DNA of 64,000 bases from Rhodospirillales bacterium (GTDB lineage Bacteria > Pseudomonadota > Alphaproteobacteria > Rhodospirillales > Casp-alpha2). Both the position numbers and the translations under genes were made by a program. Under the pieces are notes generated by a model, which had not been told where the DNA came from, did not search any database, and saw only the letters and a program-made list of their open reading frames with translations. Each line of letters opens with the position of its first letter. Positions within the stretch are counted from its first letter, which is position 1. Positions 1-9,944 of this stretch are shown here, one piece after another. The stretch covers positions 1,070,625 to 1,134,624 of the forward strand of contig JAEPQO010000001.1 in NCBI GenBank assembly GCA_017640505.1, given 5' to 3'.

Positions 1-1230
1 TGCCGTTTCCGGATTGGCGTCCGGGCGGTAGCGCGAAATGAAGTGCCAGAGCACGGCCTTGTCCTCGCTGTGGCACACGCTGGCGAGGTTCAGCAGGATA
101 CCGAACGACAGGTGCGCGCGCTCCGCCGGCGGGGTGCCCATGTGGATGAACCACGCCGGGTTGTCGATCTGCTTGGCGGGTTCCTGGTCCTCGAACGCAT
201 CCAGCATGCGGGCGTATTCGTCGACCTGGCGCGGGATGACATCGAAATAGAGCCGCTTCGCGGCCTTCGGCTTCTGGAACATGAAGTACGCGAGGCTTTC
301 CGGCGGCGCGTAGCGCAGCCATTCTTCGACCGTGAGGCCATTGCCGCGCGACTTGGAAATCTTTTCGCCGTTTTCGTCCAGGAAAAGCTCGTAAGAGAAT
401 CCAGCCGGCGGGTTGCCCTTGAGGATGCGGCAGATTTTCCCCGACAGGTTGACGCTGTCGATCAGGTCCTTGCCCGACATTTCATAATCGACGTCGAGCG
501 CTGTCCAGCGCATGGCCCAGTCGGCCTTCCACTGCAGCTTGCAATGGCCGCCGGTGACCGGCGTTTCGACCTTCGAGCCGTCTTCGTTCTGGTAAACGAT
601 AGTGCCCGCGTCGACGTTGGTCTCGATGACCGGGACCTGCAGGACGACACCCGTCGTCGGGCAGACCGGCAGGAACGGGGAATAGGTCTTGCGGCGTTCT
701 TCGCCGAGGGTCGGCAGGATCACGTTGATGACCGCGTCGTAGCGTTCGAGGATTTTCATCAGGGTTTCGTCGAATGCCCCGGCCTTGTACCGCTCGGTCG
801 AGCTGACGAACTCGTACTCGAAGCCGAAGTCGTCGAGAAACGCCTGCAGCCGCGCATTGTTGTGCGCGCCGAAGCTGTCGTGCGTGCCGAACGGATCGGG
901 GATCGCCGTCAGCGGCTTGCCCAGATGCGGCTCGATGATTTCCTTGTTGGGGATGTTGTCCGGGACCTTGCGGAGACCGTCCATGTCGTCGGAAAACGCG
1001 AACAGGCGCGTCGGGATGTCGGAAAGTTGGTGAAAGGCATGGCGCACCCACGACGTCCGCGCGACTTCGCCGAATGTGCCGATATGCGGCAACCCTGACG
1101 GTCCGTAGCCGGTTTCGAACAGCACGTAGCCCTTTTCCGGCGTCTTGCCGCCCAGGCGTTTCAGGATCGCGCGGGCCTCGGCAAACGGCCAGGCATTGGA
1201 CTTCTCGGCAAACTCGCGCATATCGCTCAT
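1..1230 (-). CDS. lysK: Lysyl-tRNA synthetase, class I (partial; runs off the left edge)
   Basis: Reverse strand from ATG at 1230 reads [59 protein letters not shown]..., with class I HIGT and KISKSRGN motifs. Absent from the ORF track because it has no stop inside the window. Confidence 0.9.
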   Translation of the reverse strand, partial: MSDMREFAEKSNAWPFAEARAILKRLGGKTPEKGYVLFETGYGPSGLPHIGTFGEVARTSWVRHAFHQLSDIPTRLFAFSDDMDGLRKVPDNIPNKEIIEPHLGKPLTAIPDPFGTHDSFGAHNNARLQAFLDDFGFEYEFVSSTERYKAGAFDETLMKILERYDAVINVILPTLGEERRKTYSPFLPVCPTTGVVLQVPVIETNVDAGTIVYQNEDGSKVETPVTGGHCKLQWKADWAMRWTALDVDYEMSGKDLIDSVNLSGKICRILKGNPPAGFSYELFLDENGEKISKSRGNGLTVEEWLRYAPPESLAYFMFQKPKAAKRLYFDVIPRQVDEYARMLDAFEDQEPAKQIDNPAWFIHMGTPPAERAHLSFGILLNLASVCHSEDKAVLWHFISRYRPDANPETA

Positions 1231-1305
1231 GAACTTGTTCCTCTGGGCACTTCAAGCGTCGGGAAACTACGTTCTGGGCGGGATTTAATCAAGCTGCCAG
1301 CGGGT

Positions 1306-2283
1306 TCAGCCCCGGACCTTAACATCCGTGTTGATGACGTTGATCGGGCAGCCCTGCTCGAAGGCGATGATCTGGTCGAAAATATCCGTGAACTGGATCT
1401 GGTATTCGTCTTCCGTGACGTAACCGATATGCGGGGTGCAGATGACGTTCTCCATATTGAGTAGCGGATGCGACGTATCGGTGACGGGTTCCTGTTCATA
1501 GACGTCGACGGCGGCACCGCCGGGACGGCCGGCCTCGAGCGCCTTCACCAGCGCGCCGTCCTCGATCAGCGGCGCGCGGCTTGTGTTGACGAGGATGGCG
1601 CTCGGTTTCATCTGCGCCAGGTCGTGCGCCGTGATGGTGCCACGGGTCGACGGATAAAGCCGTACGTGCAGGCTGACGACGTCGGATGTGGCAAAGAACT
1701 CGTCCCGGCTTGCGGGGACGCGCACGTCGGCTTCGCGCGCCCGTTCAAGCGAATTTTCCGAACCCCACGCCTGCACATTCATGCGGAACGCCTTGGCGAT
1801 ATCGGCGACGGCGGAACCAATGCGGCCGTAGCCGTAGATGCCGAGTGTTCGCCCACCCACTGACTTGCCGACGCCCATCATCCAATTGCCGGCACGCAGC
1901 GATGCCATCTGCTGCGGGATCATGCGCATCGCCGAAAGGATCAGGCCCCAGGTCAGTTCCACGGTGGCATAGGAGGGCGTGCCTTCGTGCTGCCCTGAAC
2001 ACAGCATGATGCCGAGCCGGGTGCAGTCCTCGACGTCGATGTGGGGATAGACGCTCCGCTGCGAGATCAGCCGCAGCTTCGGCAGGCGTTCCAGCAGATC
2101 CTTCCTGATCTTGGTGCGTTCGCGGATCAGGACCAGGACCTCCGTATCCGCCAGGCGTTCGGCCAGCGCATCCGTATCCTGCACGTGGTCGTTCCAGATC
2201 TTGACGTCGTGGTGTGCGACTTTTTCGAAGCACGGCAGGTGGCGGATCGTGTCGAACCAGTCGTCGAGGATGGTGATTTTCAT
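1306..2283 (-). CDS. D-2-hydroxyacid dehydrogenase family protein
   Basis: [19 protein letters not shown]... with Rossmann [21 protein letters not shown] and C-terminal [16 protein letters not shown]. Start trimmed from the ORF track to the ATG at 2283. Confidence 0.85.
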   Translation of the reverse strand: MKITILDDWFDTIRHLPCFEKVAHHDVKIWNDHVQDTDALAERLADTEVLVLIRERTKIRKDLLERLPKLRLISQRSVYPHIDVEDCTRLGIMLCSGQHEGTPSYATVELTWGLILSAMRMIPQQMASLRAGNWMMGVGKSVGGRTLGIYGYGRIGSAVADIAKAFRMNVQAWGSENSLERAREADVRVPASRDEFFATSDVVSLHVRLYPSTRGTITAHDLAQMKPSAILVNTSRAPLIEDGALVKALEAGRPGGAAVDVYEQEPVTDTSHPLLNMENVICTPHIGYVTEDEYQIQFTDIFDQIIAFEQGCPINVINTDVKVRG

Positions 2284-2450
2284 AATTTGGCCTCCAAACG
2301 GATGCGGTAGTGAACGGTGTTCGGTGGCGGAAATCAAGATATCTGCACCGTGCATGGCCGAGTCCCGGAATTAACAGGTCTCAGCTTCTTGATCTTGGCC
2401 GCAACCGGGCGCGTAATACCCGGCCAAGGTTGAAAACAAAGGGGAAGAGC

Positions 2451-2798
2451 ATGAGCATCGAACGAATCGACAACGGTGAAATCCTGTCACAGGCGGTGAT
2501 CCATAACGGCATTGCCTATGTCTGCGGCCAGACCGCGACTGACAGAAGCGCCGACATCAAGGGGCAGACCGCCGAGGTGCTGGCCAAGATCGACGATCGG
2601 CTGTCGCGGTGCGGCACCGACAAATCGAAGATGCTGATGGTGACGATCTATCTTGCCGACATGACGCAGAAAGCGGAGATGAACGAGGTCTGGAAAGACT
2701 GGCTCGGCAACCTCGCCCGCCCGGCGCGCGCCTGCGTCGGGACGCCGCTGGCGACGTCCGACACGCTGATCGAAATCGTCGTCAACGCCGCGGTCTAA
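2451..2798 (+). CDS. RidA family protein (retains conserved PAR Arg)
   Basis: MSIERIDNGEILSQAVIHNGIAYVCGQTA...ARPARACVGTPLATSDTLIEIVVNAAV; GGGGAAGAGC upstream of ATG. Confidence 0.88.
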   Translation: MSIERIDNGEILSQAVIHNGIAYVCGQTATDRSADIKGQTAEVLAKIDDRLSRCGTDKSKMLMVTIYLADMTQKAEMNEVWKDWLGNLARPARACVGTPLATSDTLIEIVVNAAV

Positions 2799-2805
2799 CG
2801 CCCAG

Positions 2806-3702
2806 TTGGACGCGCCCCCCGACACATCCGACAAGGTTCAGAGCGCTCTCAAGGGGATCGGGTTCATGCTGGCCGCGACGTTGCTGGCGGCAATCATGAA
2901 CTCGGCGGCCCGGCACGTATCGCAGACCGTGCATCCGTTCGAGCTGGTGTTCTTCCGCAACCTGTTCGCGTTCGCATTCGTGATCCCGATGCTGTGGCGG
3001 GTGGGATTCGTCGCGCTTCGCACGCAACGGCCGTGGATGCACGCCGGACGTGCCGGGCTCAATGTCGTCAACATGATGGTCTGGTTCACGGCGGTCAGCC
3101 TGGCACCACTGGCGGAAGTTGTCGCCCTCGGGTTTACGGCGCCGATTTTCGCCACGATCCTGGGCGTGTTGATCATGAAGGAACTGGTCGGTATTCGCCG
3201 CTGGTCGGCGATCGTCGCTGGTTTCGCCGGTGCGCTGATCATCCTTCAACCCGGTTTCGATACGGTGCAGGTGGGCCATGGCCTCGTGCTGCTGGCGTCG
3301 ATCATGTGGGCGGGGGTGCTGCTGATCATCAAGTCGCTCAGCCGGACGGAAAGCTCGATCACCATCGTTGCCTACATGTCGATCCTGATGACCCCGATGT
3401 CGCTGATCCCCGCGCTTTTCGTCTGGGCGTGGCCGACGTGGACGGAACTGTCATGGCTGTTCCTGATCGGATTTTGCGGCGCTGCCGCGCAGTACCTGCT
3501 GGCGCAAGCGTTCCACGAAGCCGACATCAGCGTCGTCATGCCGTTCGATTTCGGCAAGCTGGTTTGGGTTGCGCTGATCGCGTTCATCGCTTTCGGCGAA
3601 GTGCCGACGTGGACGACGTGGTTCGGTGGCGCCATCATTTTCGCGAGCGGAATCTATATCGCCCGGCGCGAAGCCATGAAGCGGCGCGAACGCGACGGCT
3701 AA
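2806..3702 (+). CDS. DMT family (EamA) transporter
   Basis: About 10 hydrophobic segments, two EamA-like halves; TTG start likely. Confidence 0.85.
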   Translation: MDAPPDTSDKVQSALKGIGFMLAATLLAAIMNSAARHVSQTVHPFELVFFRNLFAFAFVIPMLWRVGFVALRTQRPWMHAGRAGLNVVNMMVWFTAVSLAPLAEVVALGFTAPIFATILGVLIMKELVGIRRWSAIVAGFAGALIILQPGFDTVQVGHGLVLLASIMWAGVLLIIKSLSRTESSITIVAYMSILMTPMSLIPALFVWAWPTWTELSWLFLIGFCGAAAQYLLAQAFHEADISVVMPFDFGKLVWVALIAFIAFGEVPTWTTWFGGAIIFASGIYIARREAMKRRERDG

Positions 3703-4824
3703 TCAGTTTACGGGCTCGATCCTGAACACCTGGCCCGGGTTTTCGTCGACGAGGATATAAAGATACCCGTCCGGACCGTCGACGACGGCGCGGATGCGTT
3801 TGTTGAGCCCTTCGAGGATGCGTTCCTCGCCAATGACCTTCTCGCCGTCGAGGGTCAGCCGGGCCAGGAGTTGGTATTTCAGCGCACCGACAAAGGCATT
3901 GCCTTTCCATTTCGGGAACTTGTCGCCGGTATAGAACGCCATGCCGCTGGGGGCGATGGACGGGTCCCAGTAGTGTACCGGCTGTTCCATCCCTTCCTTG
4001 TGGGTGCCGACCCCGATCGAAGCGCCCGAATAATGAACGCCATAGGAAATGACGGGCCAGCCGTAATTGCGGCCGGGCAGGGGAACGTTGACCTCGTCGC
4101 CGCCGCGCGCGCCGTGCTCGTTGATCCAGAGCTTGCCGGTCTCCGGATGACGTGCCGCGCCCTGCGGATTGCGGTGCCCGACCGACCAGGTTTCCGGCCG
4201 GTAGCCGTCGCGCCCGACGAACGGGTTGTCGGCCGGGATCGAGCCGTCGCGGTTGATGCGGATGACCTGACCCCGGTTGATGGTGAAATCCTGTGTCCGG
4301 TCGCGTTCACCGCGCTCGCCGACGGTAATGTAAAGATGCCCTTCCGGCGAGAACACGAGCCTGGAGCCGAAATGCCGCCCGCCGCCCGTTTTCGGGTATT
4401 GGCGGAAGATGACCTCGACGTCTCTCAGAACGTTGATCGCGCGGTCGAGTTTGCCGCGTGCGACGGCCGTCCCGGCCCCGCCGTCGCCGGGCTCGGCATA
4501 GGAGAAATAGATCAGGTTGTTTTGTTCGAAATCCGGATCGATGGCGATGTCGAGCATGCCCCCCTGGCCGGAGGTATAGGCGCGCGGCACGTTGGCGAGC
4601 GGGCGGCCGACCTTGCCGTCCTTGCCGACGACACGGATGGCGCCGGTGTTGCGTTCGGTGACCAGCATTTCACCGTCGGGCAGGAACGCCATGCCCCACG
4701 GATGGTCGAGACCGTCGGCGACGACCGTGAGCTTCAGCTCGTAATGCTCGGTCTTGAAGGTCTGGGCGCTTGCGGCGGTGGCGCTGAGCGCTATGGCGAA
4801 TACAACCAGAAAGGTCCTAAGCAT
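3703..4824 (-). CDS. PQQ-dependent sugar (aldose/sorbosone) dehydrogenase-like, secreted
   Basis: Signal peptide MLRTFLVVFAIALSATAASAQ; beta-propeller motifs HPWGMAFLPDGEMLVTERN, GSRLVFSPEGHLYITVGERG, SVGHRNPQGAARHPETGKLW, NEHGARGGDEVN. Confidence 0.88.
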   Translation of the reverse strand: MLRTFLVVFAIALSATAASAQTFKTEHYELKLTVVADGLDHPWGMAFLPDGEMLVTERNTGAIRVVGKDGKVGRPLANVPRAYTSGQGGMLDIAIDPDFEQNNLIYFSYAEPGDGGAGTAVARGKLDRAINVLRDVEVIFRQYPKTGGGRHFGSRLVFSPEGHLYITVGERGERDRTQDFTINRGQVIRINRDGSIPADNPFVGRDGYRPETWSVGHRNPQGAARHPETGKLWINEHGARGGDEVNVPLPGRNYGWPVISYGVHYSGASIGVGTHKEGMEQPVHYWDPSIAPSGMAFYTGDKFPKWKGNAFVGALKYQLLARLTLDGEKVIGEERILEGLNKRIRAVVDGPDGYLYILVDENPGQVFRIEPVN

Positions 4825-4881
4825 GGCTATTCCTCCTTCCCTTGAAATGGGAAGGAGCGTGCCGCAAACAAGTATCCGTCG

Positions 4882-4900
4882 CCCTGAACTTGGTTCAGGG
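4882..4900. repeat. Palindromic repeat CCCTGAAC-TTG-GTTCAGGG
   Basis: Perfect 8-bp arms, 3-nt loop; same core as 4939-4959 in inverted orientation. Confidence 0.75.
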
Positions 4901-4938
4901 CCCATCGTGTCCTCAACGAAGGTGTGGGTAGCTTATGG

Positions 4939-4959
4939 ATCCTGAACCAAGTTCAGGAT
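4939..4959. repeat. Palindromic repeat ATCCTGAAC-CAA-GTTCAGGAT
   Basis: Perfect 9-bp arms, 3-nt loop; reverse-complement copy of the 4882-4900 core. Confidence 0.75.
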
Positions 4960-4977
4960 GACGGCATGGATCACGCG

Positions 4978-5313
4978 TCAGTACATCCGCCCGCCGTTGG
5001 GCACGTCGAGATCCGGCTTTAGCAGTACGACTTCGTTATCTTCGTCCGGGATGCCGAGGACGAGGACTTCCGACATGAACTTTCCGATCTGGCGCGGCGG
5101 GAAGTTGACGACGCCGAGCACCTGGCGGCCCGGGAGCGTTTCCGGATCGTAGTGCTTGGTAATCTGCGCAGATGATTTCCGCTCGCCGATCTCGGGGCCG
5201 AAGTCGACCCACAGCTTGATCGCCGGCTTGCGGGCTTCCGGATAAGGCTCGGCACGCACAATGGTGCCGACGCGAATGTCGACTTTCATGAAGTCGTCGA
5301 AAGAAAGGTCCAT
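4978..5313 (-). CDS. csaA: tRNA-binding (CsaA-like) protein
   Basis: [55 protein letters not shown]... EMAP/CsaA fold signature. Confidence 0.85.
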   Translation of the reverse strand: MDLSFDDFMKVDIRVGTIVRAEPYPEARKPAIKLWVDFGPEIGERKSSAQITKHYDPETLPGRQVLGVVNFPPRQIGKFMSEVLVLGIPDEDNEVVLLKPDLDVPNGGRMY

Positions 5314-5439
5314 GGTATTTGCCCCCAACTCGTACCCACTGAAATCGATTTCGGGGGAAGATGCCCGACCATGGCTGAAAAAGAAAGGGCCGCCCGGTTG
5401 CCCGGTGCGGCCCAATCCCATCACTTCAGGAAAGTGAGA

Positions 5440-5940
5440 TTACTTCTTCTTCGCGGCCTTCAGGACGGTCGACTTGACTTCGTCCAGGGCTTCGATGACG
5501 CGGGTGTTCAGCGCGTCGCTGGCTTCGGTGTTCGACTTGGTCACCAGGTCGGCCAGTTCGCGGGTGTTGTCGACGGACTTGACGAACGCACCTTTGAGGA
5601 GGTCGGCCTGTACCGCGGCAACGGCCTGCGGGTTGTCGATCTTGGCGAAGGACTCGATGAGCTTCGAGGTTTCTTCCATCGCCTGCTGAAGCATTTCAGC
5701 CTGACGCTTGGCAAGAGCCTGGGCACCTTCCGCGGCAACCTGGTTGGCGGCGGTGATGGCGTCGAGGTTCTTCTTCTGCAGTTCGAGAACGGCTTCGAAG
5801 TCAAACTTCGGCATTTCGTAACCCTTGGTCACTTTGGCGAATTCGTCAGCCATCTTCTTCGGGTCGAAGTCGGCCATGATCTTGCTGTAGTCGGCGAAGA
5901 AGGGGTTCTTCTCGGCCATTTTCATAAATTCGGCGTACAT
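5440..5940 (-). CDS. Phasin family protein
   Basis: MYAEFMKMAEKNPFFADYSKIMADFDPKKMADEF...LELQKKNLDAITAANQVAAEGAQALAKRQAEM...; phasin_2-like helical sequence ending in KKK. Upstream METD alternative start at 5952. Confidence 0.87.
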   Translation of the reverse strand: MYAEFMKMAEKNPFFADYSKIMADFDPKKMADEFAKVTKGYEMPKFDFEAVLELQKKNLDAITAANQVAAEGAQALAKRQAEMLQQAMEETSKLIESFAKIDNPQAVAAVQADLLKGAFVKSVDNTRELADLVTKSNTEASDALNTRVIEALDEVKSTVLKAAKKK

Positions 5941-6069
5941 ATCAGTCTCCATCTCCGGATGGGCGCCTCTGCGCCCGGCAAAACTTTTCCGGTGTCAGCG
6001 CCGCATGACCTTCATGCTGCGTTGCACCATGACGACAATATGGTTCAGTGCTCGACCGAAGTCAACAGA

Positions 6070-6090
6070 TTTTTGTGCATTGCACAAAAA
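6070..6090. promoter_or_regulatory. Palindrome TTTTTGTGC-ATT-GCACAAAAA upstream of phasin gene (PhaR-type operator candidate)
   Basis: Perfect 9-bp arms, 3-nt centre, located in the phasin promoter region; TGC-N3-GCA core. Confidence 0.55.
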
Positions 6091-6127
6091 AATTTGTTGC
6101 AGTTGCGAATGATTATAAACGGCAGAT

Positions 6128-6760
6128 TTATTGGGCTTCTGGCGCGGCGTTGCCGGAAGGTCTCGGGCCCGAGGCCAGTTTTTCTGCACGTGCGAGACCC
6201 TTGTCCAGGGCCGCCATGGTTCGTGCCAGGCCGGGGTCGTCATCCGTAATCCATACGCGCGTTGCGTTCATCTGGATCACCGCAAGTGCCTTGGCGCGGA
6301 GACGTCCCTTGCAGCCCTCCGCGGAAACGCCGGCGGCCTGCAGGCTGAGTGCCATGGATTTCAGGAACCGGGCGCCGAGGCATGCCGTGCCGAACGGGTC
6401 CCGCGCCGCGTCCCGGGACATGGAGCGGATGGCAGCCTGATGCCCGTCGAGGGCGTCGAAACGCCGCATCAGGACGTCGAACAGCATATCTTTCGTGGTG
6501 CCGTCGAGGGGGTCGTCCTCCAGGCTTTTGAATACGCCCGTGTCGATCCTGTCGATCAGGGCGCGCTGGATATGGGTGCGGCTGGGCAGCGTCAGCAGCG
6601 CCTCGCCCACCGGGACCTTTGCATGCGCGGCGATCATCGGCAGCGAAAGGGTGTGCCACGGCATCTCGGCGGCCATTTCGAGCGCGGCATCGACGAGTTT
6701 ATCCGGCGTTGATCGGGTATCCGTCTTGCGTTTTGACGATTTCTTCTTCGCGGCGGCCAT
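6128..6760 (-). CDS. TetR-family-like transcriptional regulator
   Basis: N-terminal KLVDAALEMAAEMPWHTLSLPMIAAHAKVPVGEALLTLPSRTHIQRALIDRID resembles a TetR HTH. Confidence 0.7.
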   Translation of the reverse strand: MAAAKKKSSKRKTDTRSTPDKLVDAALEMAAEMPWHTLSLPMIAAHAKVPVGEALLTLPSRTHIQRALIDRIDTGVFKSLEDDPLDGTTKDMLFDVLMRRFDALDGHQAAIRSMSRDAARDPFGTACLGARFLKSMALSLQAAGVSAEGCKGRLRAKALAVIQMNATRVWITDDDPGLARTMAALDKGLARAEKLASGPRPSGNAAPEAQ

Positions 6761-6839
6761 GAATGCTCTCCTTCGCCCGAAAGCGGGAACAGGGCTCCCG
6801 CCGCCGGGCCTCCATCATAAAGAGATGGGGAGCATCAGC

Positions 6840-7655
6840 CTAACCCGCAAGTTCACGCGATCGCCGGGTGGCTTCGGCAATTGCCTTCGTCATCAACGGC
6901 TGCAGCGCGTCGTCGGCCATCAGAACCTTGAGCGCCTCCGCCGTGGTGCCGCCCGGGCTGGTGACGTTCTGACGCAGCGTCGCCGCCTCTTCCGGCGCCT
7001 GATAGAGAAGCTCGCCGGCACCGGCGACCGTGGCCCGTGCGAGCTGCATGGCGAGGTCCGTCGGCAGGCCGTTGTCGATCCCGGCCTGGGCCATCACTTC
7101 GACCAGCAGGAAGACGTAAGCGGGACCCCCGCCGGAAAGTGCCGTGACGCAGTCGATCTGGCCTTCATCGTCGACCCAGGCGACCTCGCCGACCGATTGC
7201 AACAGTTCATCCGCCCACTTGCGCTGCCCCTCCGACACGAGGTGGTTCGGATATCCGACGGTGATGCCGCGGCCGACAGCGGCGGGCGTATTCGGCATGG
7301 CGCGGACGATGGCCGCGTCGGGGCCGAGCTTTTCCTCGAAATACGCGATGGTCTTGCCGGCGGCGATGGAGACGAAGACACAGTTGGGACCCGCGAACTT
7401 TGCGTAATCGCCGATGGCGTCGTCCATCATCTGCGGTTTGACCGCAAGGACGACGGTCTCCGGCGCTGCGTCGGCAGGGATGCCACTTGCGTCAGCGACG
7501 GCGTCCACGCCCAGCGTGTCTTTGAGGAGTTTCCGGGTTTCTTCGAACGGTTCGACGACAAGAACGTCACTGGGCGTCAGGCTGCCTTTCAGCCAGCCCG
7601 CCATCATGGCACTGCCCATCTTGCCGCCGCCGACAAGCAGCAGCTTAACAGTCAT
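6840..7655 (-). CDS. proC: Pyrroline-5-carboxylate reductase
   Basis: MTVKLLLVGGGKMGSAMMAGWL...VRAMPNTPAAVGRGITVGY...CVTALSGGGPAYVFLLVEVMAQAG...NVTSPGGTTAEALKVL. Confidence 0.95.
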   Translation of the reverse strand: MTVKLLLVGGGKMGSAMMAGWLKGSLTPSDVLVVEPFEETRKLLKDTLGVDAVADASGIPADAAPETVVLAVKPQMMDDAIGDYAKFAGPNCVFVSIAAGKTIAYFEEKLGPDAAIVRAMPNTPAAVGRGITVGYPNHLVSEGQRKWADELLQSVGEVAWVDDEGQIDCVTALSGGGPAYVFLLVEVMAQAGIDNGLPTDLAMQLARATVAGAGELLYQAPEEAATLRQNVTSPGGTTAEALKVLMADDALQPLMTKAIAEATRRSRELAG

Positions 7656-7661
7656 TGTATC

Positions 7662-8165
7662 TTACGCTTCTCCCGCGGTCTCGATCATCGCCGCCGCAAT
7701 GGCGTCCGATGCGGATTTGCCGCCCCAGATCACGTACTGGAACGCCGGGTAGAATTTTTCGCATTCGATCAGGGCCGTTTCAACCAGATCTTCCATCTGT
7801 TCCAGCGTCGGCTCCATCTGACCGCGCATCGGCATGGCGTGACGGTACATCGGCAGGCCTTCGTCGGCCCACATGCCGAAGTGCCCCATCCAGAGACGCT
7901 CGTTGACCTCGGCCAGAAGTTCGAAGACCGGCTGGCGCCGGTCCGTGGGAACACGCATGTCGAAAGCACAGGTAAAATGCATCGCCCCCATGTCGTCATT
8001 CCAGGCGAAATACATGCTGAAATCGCACCAAGTGCCCGGCACCTGAACGGCCATTTCCTGGTCGTTGCGGCGGTCGAAGGTCCAGTCGTTGTATTCGACG
8101 ATCTTTTCGACGATATCGAGGGGGTTTGCGAGGGTGGTTTCGCGAGAGACTTCTGTGGTTCGCAT
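7662..8165 (-). CDS. YbjN domain-containing protein
   Basis: NPLDIVEKIVEYNDWTFDRRNDQEMAVQVPGTWCDFSMYFAWNDDMGAMHFTCAFDMRVP... typical alphaproteobacterial YbjN-family protein. Confidence 0.82.
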   Translation of the reverse strand: MRTTEVSRETTLANPLDIVEKIVEYNDWTFDRRNDQEMAVQVPGTWCDFSMYFAWNDDMGAMHFTCAFDMRVPTDRRQPVFELLAEVNERLWMGHFGMWADEGLPMYRHAMPMRGQMEPTLEQMEDLVETALIECEKFYPAFQYVIWGGKSASDAIAAAMIETAGEA

Positions 8166-8466
8166 GGAGCGCTCCTCCTATGCCCGGCCGGCGTTGGTAT
8201 CGGACCGAAGGGAGAAGCTACTATACCTAGCGGTGATCGCTAGATATCGCTTACGCCATCCGATCACCTACAATATTTACCCTGCACCATGTCGGAATCG
8301 CGCGCAAGCGGAATTCAAGAAATAATCGCAAACTGTTGTGGATAATCGTCGGTACGACACACTCTTTAGTGTCCAACCCTCGTCAAACGGCAGGAATCCG
8401 CGCGCTTCAGACGCAGCACATCGTGTCGCCCGAAGCATGCGTTTCATAAATATAGGGGTAGGTGGT

Positions 8467-8820
8467 TTACTTCTTCGGGCTGGCCGCCGGTTTCTTGGCA
8501 GCTTTTGCACGCGATCCGGCCTTGGGTTTCGCAGCGGGTTTCGCCGCCGATTTTGTCCGGGCGGGCTTCGCCGGTTTGGCGAGTGCGCTCTCGAGCTCGG
8601 CAATGCGCGCTTCGAGTTTTTCGTTCTCGGTGCGCGCTTTTTGCGCCATCGCCTTGACGGCATCGAACTCTTCGCGCGTCACCAGATCGGCGTTGCTCAA
8701 GTAGCGTTCGAGGCGCTGGCGGATCATCGCGTCGATTTCGTCCTTCATGCCGGTCAGCGTCGACACCGCGCCATTGGCGACACGGGCAAGATCGTCGAAA
8801 AGCTTGTTTTGCGTCTGCAT
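8467..8820 (-). CDS. ubiK: Accessory factor UbiK family protein (BMFP domain) with AKP-rich tail
   Basis: MQTQNKLFDDLARVANGAVSTLTGMKDEIDAMIRQRLERYLSNADLVTREEFDAVKAMAQKARTENEKLEARIAELES. Confidence 0.85.
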   Translation of the reverse strand: MQTQNKLFDDLARVANGAVSTLTGMKDEIDAMIRQRLERYLSNADLVTREEFDAVKAMAQKARTENEKLEARIAELESALAKPAKPARTKSAAKPAAKPKAGSRAKAAKKPAASPKK

Positions 8821-8941
8821 CGAAGGCTCCTTTTCCTTTTTGGAATATGGCCTTTCACGACGCGCTTCGCAAGCCGCGGACGCTTGCCGGCCCGGTGTTC
8901 CGGGGCCTATAAGGGGGCACGCAGTTGTTAAGGAACCGAGC

Positions 8942-9928
8942 ATGTACGTGATTACCGGCGGCGCCGGATTTATCGGATCGAACGTGGCCGCGCAGCTGGA
9001 AGCACGCGGCGCGGGCCCGCTGGTGATCGTCGACCGGCTTCGTGACGGGGACAAGTGGCGCAACATCGCCAAGCGCACGCTGCACGACATTGTGCACCCG
9101 GACAACATCCACGCCTTTCTTGCTGCCGAGGGGCATGGGGTCAAAGGCATCGTTCACATGGGGGCGATTTCGGCGACGACCGAGACCGATGCCGATCTGA
9201 TCGTCGAGACCAACTTCCGGCTTTCGCGCGATCTCTGGACGTGGTGTGCAGACAATGGCGTGCCGTTCGTCTATGCGTCGTCTGCGGCGACCTACGGCGA
9301 CGGGACGCAAGGGTTCGAAGACGACATGTCGGCCGATGGCCTGAACAAGCTCCGCCCCCTCAACCCCTATGGTTGGTCGAAGCTCCTGTTCGACAAGTGG
9401 GTCGCCGCCGAGCTTGCCGCCAACCGCGCCCGGCCGACGCAATGGGCCGGCCTGCGGTTTTTCAACGTCTACGGGCCGAACGAGTATCACAAGAACCGGA
9501 TGATGAGCGTGGTCGCGCAGATCCAGCCGCTGGCGGCTGCGGGCGAAGCATGCCGGCTTTTCCAGTCGCACCACCCGGATTACGAGGACGGCGGACAATT
9601 GCGCGATTTCGTTTCCGTCGATGACTGTGCCGACGTGATCTGCTGGCTCTTGGACAATCCGTCGGTTTCGGGCCTGTTCAATCTCGGCACCGGTAAGGCG
9701 CGCAGCTTCGCCGACCTCGCCCGCGCCGTCTACACGGCGATGGGCGAGGACTTCAAGGTCGACTATGTGCCGACACCAGAAGATATTCGCGACAAGTACC
9801 AGTACTTCACCGAAGCCTCGATGGCACGGTTGCGCGACGCCGGATACGACGGCCAGTTCACGCCGCTGGAAGACGGCGTCGGACGATACGTGCGCGATTT
9901 TCTCGCCACCGACGATCCGTATCGCTGA
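8942..9928 (+). CDS. hldD: ADP-glyceromanno-heptose 6-epimerase
   Basis: MYVITGGAGFIGSNVAAQLEARG...VDRLRDGDKWRNIAKRTLHDIV...GAISATTETDADLIVETN...NPYGWSKLLFDKW. Confidence 0.93.
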   Translation: MYVITGGAGFIGSNVAAQLEARGAGPLVIVDRLRDGDKWRNIAKRTLHDIVHPDNIHAFLAAEGHGVKGIVHMGAISATTETDADLIVETNFRLSRDLWTWCADNGVPFVYASSAATYGDGTQGFEDDMSADGLNKLRPLNPYGWSKLLFDKWVAAELAANRARPTQWAGLRFFNVYGPNEYHKNRMMSVVAQIQPLAAAGEACRLFQSHHPDYEDGGQLRDFVSVDDCADVICWLLDNPSVSGLFNLGTGKARSFADLARAVYTAMGEDFKVDYVPTPEDIRDKYQYFTEASMARLRDAGYDGQFTPLEDGVGRYVRDFLATDDPYR

Positions 9929-9944
9929 CGCGGAAGGGCGAGCC

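Noticed and set aside
43-1098. 351-aa plus-strand ORF opposite lysK
   Set aside because: Antisense to the clearly recognisable class I LysRS; long shadow ORF from high-GC codon bias.
8227-8243. CTAGCG-GTGAT-CGCTAG inverted repeat
   Set aside because: Short 6-bp arms between ybjN-like and ubiK-like genes, no repeat elsewhere noticed; could be chance.
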